Shown here piece after piece: positions 18,501 to 24,755 of a stretch of DNA of 64,000 bases. Source of the DNA: Desulfosudis oleivorans Hxd3 (GTDB lineage: Bacteria > Desulfobacterota > Desulfobacteria > Desulfobacterales > Desulfosudaceae); the NCBI RefSeq assembly GCF_000018405.1, contig NC_009943.1:1367001-1431000 (forward strand), written 5' to 3'. Numbering within the stretch: the first letter of the stretch is position 1; every line of letters starts with the position of its first letter. A program made the position numbers and the translations under genes. The notes beneath the pieces were generated by a model that was not told where the DNA came from, did not search any database, and saw nothing but the letters and a program-made list of their open reading frames with translations.

Positions 18501-18555
18501 CGATACCGCCGCCGACGATCATCACCGAACCGGATGGCTTACTGTTCTGACTCAT
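15547..18555 (-). CDS. hdrA: Large HdrA-like protein (two tandem HdrA/flavoprotein modules)
   Basis: 1002 residues, longer than single-module HdrA (~650), as in HdrA-like large proteins of sulfate reducers. The first module (~1-430) has an FAD motif IVGGGIGGMQAAL, a 4Fe-4S set CTGCGICEKKCP (~113) and CKACEKFC, but lacks an N-terminal CGxNI domain. The second starts with VCHCGINIS (~461), a second FAD motif IIGGGIAGMTAAL (~597), and ends in a two-cluster ferredoxin domain (CMSCLACFRVCP ~937, CMGCGICAGVCP ~968). HdrA carries the electron-bifurcating FAD. Its first 17 bases overlap the end of hdrB. The physiological acceptor, possibly MetVF, is inferred. Confidence 0.92.
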   Translation of the reverse strand: MSQNSKPSGSVMIVGGGIGGMQAALDLADSGFKVHMVQKDSSLGGTMVMLDKTFPTGDCSMCMISPKMVEIGRHPNIEIHTLAEVTAIDGEPGRFTATVKLLPRYVDPDKCTGCGICEKKCPKLVTSEFEQGLTKRKAIYSLLAQAVPNTRVIDYDNCLYFQRGRCKACEKFCTAGAINFEDTGKEISLTVGAVILSPGLARHSAARHPELGFGRWPNVVSSVQFERILSASGPFSGQILRPGDKKHPHKIAWIQCVGSRDTNHGNPWCSSVCCMYATKQAVIAREHDASVQPTIFYMEMRAFGKDFDKYVDRAKNQYGVRYHRAMVSAVHEDADTGNLVLRYAEMDGTITEETFDMVVLSIGLEPHADALEFAKTFNIESNRHGFAATTPFAPVDTTRPGVFVTGTFQGPKDIPETVIQGSAVAGKAMALLGEARGTEITEKALPPETDTTGAEARIGVLVCHCGINISQTVDIPAVVETAKTLPNVVFADDLMYACSQDSQEAIKALVQEHNLNRVVVASCTPRTHQPLFQETIRDAGLNKYLFELADIREQCSWCHMGQNEPATKKAIDIVKMTVAKVKLFEAIHTDSVPVTPAAMIIGGGIAGMTAALALGDQGYEVHIVEKTSALGGLVKNVYRTLDGRDVQSFLTDCIQKVEQHPKVTVHTGTDIKKTDGFVGNFVTTLSDGAAISHGAIIVATGGVEYAPVEYEYGNSSSIVTQRELEKRLETETFSPTAAFAMIQCVGSREEPFNYCSRICCQDAIKNAIAIKKKYPKAGVTIFYRDIRTYGLREDYYQEARSLGVLFVRFEPENKPEVRVDGDRVTVTAFDFLANRPVTVKADVLALSTGLRPHPSTEEVGRRYKLTCNPDGYFLEAHVKLRPVDFPSEGLFVAGLAHAPKNLDETVSQALAASGRAGVLLSHDRLSVSGIISKHNRDICMSCLACFRVCPFDSPFIDEEGHISHNEVKCMGCGICAGVCPAKAFQVNNFRDDQIIAMIDAIS

Positions 18556-19426
18556 ATGGCTCCAGCTCCTTGAAAAGATCTGTTCCGTTTATAAAATGCT
18601 TTTCGATCTCCAGCTGTTTTGTGTCCAGGCCCATGGCCATGCCCACCACTTCCGTGATGAAAAAGACCGGCAGCCGTTCGGAAATGTTGTGGGCCTGGCA
18701 GACCGCATCCTGGTAGGCGTCCAGGTTCATCTGGCACATGGGGCAGGTGGTGACCAGGCAGTTGGCGTTGCGGGCCAGGGCGTCTGAAAGGATTTTGGCC
18801 ATCAGGGCGTAGGCCACCGCCGGATCGGTAACAGCGGCGGAGGCCCCGCAGCAGCTGGTTTTGCAGTTCCAGTCAATGGGATGGATCCCCAGGGCCTCCA
18901 GGATCCGTTCCATGCCCTGGGGGTTTTCAATGTCGTCGGGCACGGGCACGGAAAAGGGGAACCGGGTCAGCATGCAGCCGTAGTAGCACACCGGCTTGAG
19001 GGCCTTGGGCTTGTATGCCAGTGTGCCGGCAAGGGTCCCGGAATCGTGAAGGGAGAGGAGCACCTCCAGGATGGAGGAGATTTTGACCGGCCCGTTGACG
19101 GGCTTTGCAACCCCGGCGTTGATCTCATCCTTCAAATTGGGATGGGCCTCCAGATAGTGCTGGGCCACCAGGGTTCGTGAGTAGCAGGCTGAACAGGGAA
19201 TGACCATCTCGGCCAGGCCGGACCGGGCCGCAATACCCAGGTTCCGGGCCGGCATGGCCATGGCCAGGAAGTCGTCGGTTTTCCCGGCCGATGTGGCGCC
19301 GCAGCAGTTCCAGTCTTCAATCTCTTTGAGCTGCACCCCGAGCCTGTCGAAAACAAGCCGGGTCTGATGATCATAAAGCGCGGAGGATTGTTTCAGCGAA
19401 CACCCCGGGTAGTAGGCTAGTTCCAT
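18539..19426 (-). CDS. hdrB: Heterodisulfide reductase subunit B-like, two CCG domains
   Basis: 295 residues from the ATG at 19426 (MELAYYPGCSLK), chosen because the family begins with this motif and AGAGG lies upstream. Two cysteine-rich CCG domains are visible: YYPGC, WNCCGATSAG and PCSACYSR in the first; CYYGC, CKTSCCGAS and TTCPMCQMNL in the second. These bind the noncubane 4Fe-4S clusters of HdrB. It overlaps hdrA by 17 bases. The gap to hdrC upstream is 255 bases, unusually wide for this operon, and is filled by a palindromic repeat. Confidence 0.92.
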   Translation of the reverse strand: MELAYYPGCSLKQSSALYDHQTRLVFDRLGVQLKEIEDWNCCGATSAGKTDDFLAMAMPARNLGIAARSGLAEMVIPCSACYSRTLVAQHYLEAHPNLKDEINAGVAKPVNGPVKISSILEVLLSLHDSGTLAGTLAYKPKALKPVCYYGCMLTRFPFSVPVPDDIENPQGMERILEALGIHPIDWNCKTSCCGASAAVTDPAVAYALMAKILSDALARNANCLVTTCPMCQMNLDAYQDAVCQAHNISERLPVFFITEVVGMAMGLDTKQLEIEKHFINGTDLFKELEPYESEQ

Positions 19427-19439
19427 GACAGACCTCTCA

Positions 19440-19590
19440 GTTTCCATCCATAAATGGCCTTTTTCCGCAATCTCTGCGTCAAACTGCGGGCTTCCTTGTG
19501 CGGTGTACAACAGTACGCCTCCTCGTCAGCCCTTGTTTTCCTTGATCTTTCGAAAAAATTCTCATTTCTGGATTGGAAACGTTTTTCGTG
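19440..19590 (-). repeat. ~150-bp imperfect palindrome, copy 1 (inside the hdr operon)
   Basis: Ends TTTCCATCC (19441) and GGATTGGAAA (19570-19579) are near-inverted; inner arms CTTTTTCCGCAATC and GATCTTTCGAAAAA also pair, and the centre is GTAC/GTAC. A second diverged copy is at 58832-58981. It starts 13 bases upstream of the hdrB start codon. Confidence 0.75.
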
Positions 19591-19681
19591 CCCTCATAAA
19601 AGATGGGTGGACACTCATTAATGTGTGGCGGGTTCGTAAAAAGTCCAATGCCGCCCTTATTCATAATTTTTTACGATATCC

Positions 19682-20293
19682 TCAGTGCGTGGTGGTTTTC
19701 GCTTTCTTGTGAAGTTGTTTTATTTCACCGCGTCCTTTTGCCGACAGAAAACCGAAGTGCATGCGGCCCAGTCGAAACATGGCCACGGCCAGCTTCAACT
19801 GCCGGGTCACTTCGGCGATAACGGCGGCAAAGTCCATTTTCTTTATGTCGGCGGCGGTGTTCTTCATCTCGTAGACGGCCATGAACTCGGTCTCGTTGAC
19901 CCGGCCCCACCGCACGCCGGACCCGACAAAGGCGTCGTGGAAATGGACCACCCTGGGATGGGGGGATGCCAGGTGGGCCTCCTTGGCCATCTTTTTCAGG
20001 GTCTCGGTGATGCGGCCGGTCTGAATGCCGTTGGGGCAACGAATACCGCAGGTGTAGCAGGAGACGCATTTCCAGATCAGTTCGTTGTTCAGCACGGTCT
20101 GGCGGTCCCCGAGAAGAATGGCGCGGATCAGACGGTCCGGGGTAAAAAAGTCCGTCTCGTCGCCCACCGAACAGGCCCCGGCGCAGCGACGGCACTGGTA
20201 GCAGGCAAGCAGGTTCTGCCCGGAACGTTCCATGACTTCAGTGATCAGGGGGGAGGCCACTTCCGGTGCTACCTCAATGGCGGATACCGTCAT
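19682..20293 (-). CDS. hdrC: Heterodisulfide reductase subunit C-like iron-sulfur protein
   Basis: 203 residues. Two 4Fe-4S motifs, CYQCRRCAGACSVG (~31) and CVSCYTCGIRCPNG (~76), are typical of HdrC, followed by a helical region rich in basic residues. HdrC passes electrons between HdrA and HdrB. First gene of the operon hdrC-hdrB-hdrA-mvhD. A possible sigma-70 promoter lies about 140-170 bases upstream. AGGAGCTAATC precedes the ATG at 20293. Confidence 0.92.
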   Translation of the reverse strand: MTVSAIEVAPEVASPLITEVMERSGQNLLACYQCRRCAGACSVGDETDFFTPDRLIRAILLGDRQTVLNNELIWKCVSCYTCGIRCPNGIQTGRITETLKKMAKEAHLASPHPRVVHFHDAFVGSGVRWGRVNETEFMAVYEMKNTAADIKKMDFAAVIAEVTRQLKLAVAMFRLGRMHFGFLSAKGRGEIKQLHKKAKTTTH

Positions 20294-20430
20294 GATTAGC
20301 TCCTTGGTTTGTGGTGTGTGAAGGCGGCTGAACCGGGTCTCGGCGGGATATTATGAAAAACAGGCCTTGGCCTGTGATGTTTTATCCTGAGAACACCGTT
20401 TCATCTTTGGGACGCCGTTCTTTATTGATA

Positions 20431-20459
20431 TTGATATATCGGGGCGGGGGATGTGTCAA
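20431..20459 (-). promoter_or_regulatory. Candidate sigma-70 promoter for hdrC
   Basis: On the minus strand a perfect TTGACA (20454-20459) is followed at 17 bases by TATCAA (20431-20436), or at 15 bases by TATATC. It lies 138 bases upstream of hdrC, next to hexamer tract 1. The remainder of 20294-20708 shows no gene. Confidence 0.45.
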
Positions 20460-20479
20460 GAATGATTTTACCCCTCATC

Positions 20480-20522
20480 AAAATCGGTATCGCTATCGGT
20501 ATCGGTATCGGCATCGAAATCA
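20480..20522. repeat. CGATNC hexamer tract 1
   Basis: Seven consecutive six-base units on the GATNCC/CGATNC theme, here in the ATCGGT orientation. Lies between the divergent hdrC and acyltransferase genes. Confidence 0.85.
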
Positions 20523-20708
20523 GAGCCGGAAAAATCAGAACCGGCAGATCTTCCGCGATTTTGTAAAATTTTTGTAAAACAGCCAAATCCGCTGTCCCAT
20601 TTTCTGGTCATCATATATAAAGAGCAGACCGACCGGCGGGCTTTTTTGCAAAGCACAGCGGGTCGATATATCAGCCCCGCAGGCTGTTTATGAGTTGAAA
20701 GGATCGAT

Positions 20709-21611
20709 ATGTCAGGCTCTGTTTTCGGCGTGGTGCGCGGATCGCTCTCCATGCTCTGTTATGTGGTTAATACCGTGTTCTGGTGTATTCCCCTCTACAC
20801 CATTGCCCTTGTGAAATTGATTGTGCCGGTTGCCTGGTTCCGCCGGATCTGCAACCGTCTGCTGATAGCCGTCTCCTTTTCATGGATTTTCTGCAACAAC
20901 ATAAACCAGAAAATTTTCAGCCGGACCCCGATCATCGCGACGGGCCTGGAAGGCCTCGACCAGAAGGGGTGGTACCTGGTGGTGAGCAATCACCAGAGCT
21001 GGGTGGATATTTTGGTGCTGCAGCGGGTCTTTTATCACAGAATTCCGTTTCTCAAGTTTTTTTTGAAAAAAGAGCTGATCTGGGTGCCTGTCATGGGGTT
21101 TGCCTGGTGGGCCCTGGATTTTCCCTTTATGAAGCGGTACTCCGGCGCCTTTCTTAAAAAATATCCCCACCTGAAGGGAAAGGACATCGAGATCACGAAA
21201 AAGGCGTGTGAAAAATTTTCCACCATGCCGGTGTCGGTGATGAACTTTCTGGAGGGTACCCGGTTTACCACGGGCAAGCACGCCCGGCAGCAGTCCCCCT
21301 ACGCCCACCTGCTGCGGCCCAAGGCCGGCGGTATCGCCTTTGTTCTTGCCTCCATGGGAGGATCGTTAAAAAGCATCGTCAACGTGACCATTGCCTACCC
21401 ACCCGGCCCCAAAAGTTTCTGGGACTTTGTTTGCGGACGGATTTCACGGATACGGGTGCACGTGGAAACCATTCCCATCACCGCAAACCTGATCGGCGAC
21501 TATTTTGAAGACGAGGCCTTTCGGAACCGTTTTCAGGTCTGGGTCAACGACCTGTGGGAGGCAAAGGAAAAGCAGATTCAGCAGCTCCACGGTGAGTATC
21601 CGCTCAACTGA
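20709..21611 (+). CDS. YihG/PlsC-type lysophospholipid acyltransferase
   Basis: 300 residues, the length of the YihG family. An N-terminal membrane segment (~5-45) precedes the PlsC domain with the catalytic NHQSWVD motif (H near residue 93, D four residues on), FLKKEL, and the acceptor-binding FLEGTR motif (~180). It transfers an acyl chain to a lysophospholipid, probably lysophosphatidic acid, at the inner membrane. It stands alone, divergent from hdrC and followed by 620 bases without a gene. Confidence 0.88.
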   Translation: MSGSVFGVVRGSLSMLCYVVNTVFWCIPLYTIALVKLIVPVAWFRRICNRLLIAVSFSWIFCNNINQKIFSRTPIIATGLEGLDQKGWYLVVSNHQSWVDILVLQRVFYHRIPFLKFFLKKELIWVPVMGFAWWALDFPFMKRYSGAFLKKYPHLKGKDIEITKKACEKFSTMPVSVMNFLEGTRFTTGKHARQQSPYAHLLRPKAGGIAFVLASMGGSLKSIVNVTIAYPPGPKSFWDFVCGRISRIRVHVETIPITANLIGDYFEDEAFRNRFQVWVNDLWEAKEKQIQQLHGEYPLN

Positions 21612-21632
21612 TCCGCCGGTGCAAGAGCGGGG

Positions 21633-21904
21633 TAGCCCGGATCTTTCATGAAATTTTTCGACATGGGTTAATTTTATATTGATACAGTGTGTTGAAATTG
21701 ATTTCAGGCGTTTTTTGAAAACACAAACTGTTATGAACGGTTTGAGGTATTTTATATCAATTTTATGCCGAAAAATTTCACCCTTCGGGCGAGTCACCTT
21801 AACCGCAGCTGCTGTGTTGCGAGACATTCGCGGTAGATTGACTACAGCTTCATGTCCCGCGCCTTGCATCTGCGGCCAAATCAACTCGTGAAATATCCGG
21901 GTTA
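21633..21904. repeat. ~270-bp palindromic (MITE-like) element
   Basis: Terminal inverted repeats TAGCCCGGATCTTTCATG (21633-21650) and, reversed, TAACCCGGATATTTCACG (21887-21904) match at 15 of 18 positions. Inside, TGAAATTTTTCG (21649-21660) and CGAAAAATTTCA (21769-21780) are perfect inverted repeats, continued by ATTTTATATTGATA and TATCAATTTTAT. No coding frame is evident. It fills most of the gap between the acyltransferase and surE. Confidence 0.6.
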
Positions 21905-21919
21905 TGCCCTGACCCTGTT

Positions 21920-21952
21920 ACGGCCGACTTCCTCACGTCGGCCGTTTTTTTT
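21920..21952 (+). terminator. Rho-independent terminator
   Basis: ACGGCCGAC (21920-21928), loop TTCCTCAC, GTCGGCCGT (21937-21945), then a run of eight T. A 9-bp GC-rich stem and T tract on the plus strand, 300 bases after the acyltransferase. Confidence 0.8.
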
Positions 21953-22126
21953 GATAACGATGCTGAACAGTTCCTTAAACTGTGCCATTGTCAGCCCACC
22001 CGCTTTTATTCTTTTCAGCGAGTGTGGTTTATGGTACTCATAAAACCGTTGTTTTTTAATGGTATGTCATTTCCGAAGTGCATCAGGATGGACGCTTCGG
22101 TCATATTTTTCAGACTTGCAGTCTAT

Positions 22127-22209
22127 CTTGCTCTTACTCGTACTCAAAAAGAGCCGGCTGAGGCCGGAACGGTATGGGGATAAAGAGTAAGATTACGAGT
22201 AAGAGCAAG
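22127..22209. repeat. Inverted repeat upstream of surE
   Basis: CTTGCTCTTACTCGTA (22127-22142) and its exact complement TACGAGTAAGAGCAAG (22194-22209) flank 51 bases that include a smaller hairpin (GCCGGCTGAGGCCGG). The right arm ends 23 bases before the surE start, so it may shape the surE leader. Confidence 0.7.
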
Positions 22210-22232
22210 AATTTAAAGGCAGAAAATTTCTC

Positions 22233-22991
22233 ATGAATATCGTATTAACCAACGACGACGGCATTGATGCCGAAGGGCTGCTGGCCCTTTACCGGGTCTT
22301 TTCCAGAGACCACCGGGTGGTGGTGGTGGCGCCGGAGGCGGAGCGCAGCGCCGTGGGCCACGGCATCAGCCTGCACCAGCCCCTGCGGGTCAATCAGCGA
22401 AACCACCCGGCCGGAGGCGAGTGGTACGCGGTGTCCGGCACGCCGGCGGACTGCGTCAAGCTGGGTATTCTGGCCCTGCTTGACCCCCGGCCCGACCTGG
22501 TCATTTCCGGCATCAACGCGGGGCTGAACCACGGGGCCTACATGCACTATTCCGGCACCGTGGCCGCGGCCCGGGAGGCGTGCGTGTACGGTGTGCCGTC
22601 CATAGCAGTTTCCATGGACGGTTATCCACCGGCCTATTTTGATGAAGGCGCCTCCCTCACCCAGACCCTGGTGGAGCGTCTTGCCGAAATGGAGATGCCG
22701 GCCAATACCTTTTTAAACGTCAACATGCCCGACCTGCCGAGAGAACGGATTACCGGTATCTGCTTCTGCAGTCAGGACGTGCTGCCCCCGGGCGACCGGG
22801 TGGACATGCGAAATGACCCCCGGGGCCTGGCCTACTACTGGTATGCCTATGACAACACCCACGGCGATGGAACCGGGGATACCGACCGGGCCATGCTGCG
22901 CAACGGCACGGTTTCCATCACTCCGGTCACCTGTGACGGCACCCATTACGGGGTTCTGGAGCGGCTGAAACAGTTTAGCCTGGATCTGTGA
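22233..22991 (+). CDS. surE: 5'/3'-nucleotidase SurE
   Basis: 252 residues. The N-terminus [15 protein letters not shown] contains the metal-binding Asp pair; [11 protein letters not shown] carries the conserved Asn and the loop typical of SurE. It dephosphorylates nucleoside monophosphates and helps in stationary-phase survival. First gene of surE - yhaM-like - tmk, separated by 13 bases from the next. Confidence 0.95.
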
Positions 22992-23004
22992 ACAGGAAGA
23001 GACG

Positions 23005-23967
23005 ATGAAGCGTCTGTTTGTTGAAAATCTTCGACCCGGCGACACTGTGGAAGAGGTGTTTCTGCTCTCGTCCAAGACCCTGGCCCGAAAGAAAGACGGC
23101 AATCCGTTTTTGCGGCTGGTGCTGTCCGACAAGACCGGCACCATTGACGCGGTGATGTGGGACAACGTGGAACCCGCCGATGCCGCCGTGGCCGAGGGCA
23201 TGTTTGTGCGGGCCGCGGGAAATGTTTCCGCCTACAAGGGAACGCCGCAGCTGACCCTGACCGGCCTCGGCCCCTGCGATCCCGGGCAGGTGGATGCCGC
23301 TGATTTTCTGCCGGTCACCACCGGCGACGTCAACGCCATGTTCCGGCGCCTGCTGGCCATGACCCGGGCCATGACCAGCCCGGACCTCAAGCAGCTTCTG
23401 GAACGGTTCTGGGATGATGACGATTTTGTGGAAAACCGGTTCAAGCGGGCCCCGGCGGCCAAGCTGATGCACCACGCCTACCTGGGCGGGTTGCTGGAAC
23501 ACACCGTGGCCGTGGCGGAACTGGCCCTGGCGGTGGCCGACCGGTACGGCGATCGGCTGGACAGAGACATGCTGCTGGCCGGCGCCATTCTTCACGATAT
23601 CGGCAAGACCCGGGAGTTTGTCTACGACGTGGTCATCGACTACTCCGACGAGGGACGGCTGCTCAACCACATGGTGCTGGGCATCATGATGGTGGAGGAG
23701 AGAATCGCCCAGGTGGAGAACTTCTCCCCGGAGCGGGCCAACCTTGTCAAACACCTGGTGGCCAGCCATCACGGCACCCGGGAGTTCGGCGCGGTGGAAC
23801 CGCCCAAGACCCTGGAGGCCCTGGTGCTGAACCATATCGACGAGGTGGACTCCAAGGTGGTGGGCATCGGCACCTTCATGGACAGCCAGGATCCCCGCCA
23901 GAAGTGGACCGCCTACCATCGGCCCATGGAGCGCTATTTTTACATGGGTAACGGGAAAGAATCTTAG
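23005..23967 (+). CDS. YhaM-type 3'-5' exoribonuclease (OB-fold plus HD domain)
   Basis: 320 residues. Residues ~10-100 form an OB-fold nucleic-acid-binding domain (FLRLVLSDKTGTIDAVMW); ~150-290 an HD phosphohydrolase domain with HHAYLGGLLEHT, the HD pair in GAILHDIGK, HHG in ASHHGTREFG, and HIDEVDSK. This arrangement is that of YhaM, which degrades RNA and single-stranded DNA 3'-5'. SD GAAGAGACG precedes the ATG. It shares one base with the tmk start (TAGTG). Confidence 0.85.
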   Translation: MKRLFVENLRPGDTVEEVFLLSSKTLARKKDGNPFLRLVLSDKTGTIDAVMWDNVEPADAAVAEGMFVRAAGNVSAYKGTPQLTLTGLGPCDPGQVDAADFLPVTTGDVNAMFRRLLAMTRAMTSPDLKQLLERFWDDDDFVENRFKRAPAAKLMHHAYLGGLLEHTVAVAELALAVADRYGDRLDRDMLLAGAILHDIGKTREFVYDVVIDYSDEGRLLNHMVLGIMMVEERIAQVENFSPERANLVKHLVASHHGTREFGAVEPPKTLEALVLNHIDEVDSKVVGIGTFMDSQDPRQKWTAYHRPMERYFYMGNGKES

Positions 23968-24611
23968 TGTTTATCACGCTTGAAGGTATCGAAGGGGCCG
24001 GCAAAACCACCCAGCTTCCCCGCCTGGTCGATTTTCTGGAACAGCACGGACATACCTGTGTAGTCACCCGGGAACCGGGGGGCACCGGCATGGGGCAAAA
24101 GATCCGGTCCCTGCTGCTGGATCCGGACAACAGTGATATGTCGCCGGAGACCGAGTTGTTTCTTTACGCGGCGGACCGTGCCCAGCATGTGCGCCGGCTG
24201 ATCGAACCGGCCCTGGCCGAGGGAAAAACCGTGGTGTGTGACCGGTTTGCCGACGCCACCGAGGTTTACCAGGGGTGGGCCCGGGGCCTTGACATGGAGC
24301 TGGTCCAGGTGTTGAACCGGGTCGCCACCGGGGGCCGGAAACCCGACATCACCCTTCTGTTTGACCTGCCGCCGGAGGCAGGCCTGAAAAGGGCCTGGCA
24401 GCGCATTGCGCGGAACGGCAAGGAGGCGGCCGACTGCCGGTTTGAAAATGAAAAGATGGCCTTTCATGAGCGGGTGCGGCATGGCTACCTGGACCTGGCC
24501 CGGCGGGAACCGGAGCGGTTTGTGGTGATCGACGCGCTCGGGCCGGCGGCCGAAGTGGCCGGCCGGATGATCGCGGCCCTGGAACGGGTGCCGGATATCA
24601 ATCGCCCGTGA
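23967..24611 (+). CDS. tmk: Thymidylate kinase
   Basis: 214 residues from a GTG start overlapping the preceding stop. P-loop GIEGAGKTTQ at residues 7-16, REPGGTGMGQ, and the DRFADATEVYQG dTMP-binding segment are all present. It makes dTDP from dTMP. Last gene of the surE-yhaM-tmk unit. Confidence 0.95.
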   Translation: MFITLEGIEGAGKTTQLPRLVDFLEQHGHTCVVTREPGGTGMGQKIRSLLLDPDNSDMSPETELFLYAADRAQHVRRLIEPALAEGKTVVCDRFADATEVYQGWARGLDMELVQVLNRVATGGRKPDITLLFDLPPEAGLKRAWQRIARNGKEAADCRFENEKMAFHERVRHGYLDLARREPERFVVIDALGPAAEVAGRMIAALERVPDINRP

Positions 24612-24695
24612 GTCTTCCCGCCACGGAATAATGCGGTTGACGGGGAAAACGGCGTGGGGTAAGAAAAGTGGCGAGGTGCGGCATGTTTGTTGGGT

Positions 24696-24747
24696 CGATA
24701 CCGATTTCGATACCGATACCGATACCGATACCGATACCGATTTGGAT
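24696..24747. repeat. CGATNC hexamer tract 2
   Basis: CGATAC units repeated, interrupted once by CGATTTC and ending CGATTTGGAT. It ends 8 bases before the ATG of the cysK-cysS fusion, occupying the place where a ribosome binding site would be expected. Confidence 0.9.
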
Positions 24748-24755
24748 AGATTGAT

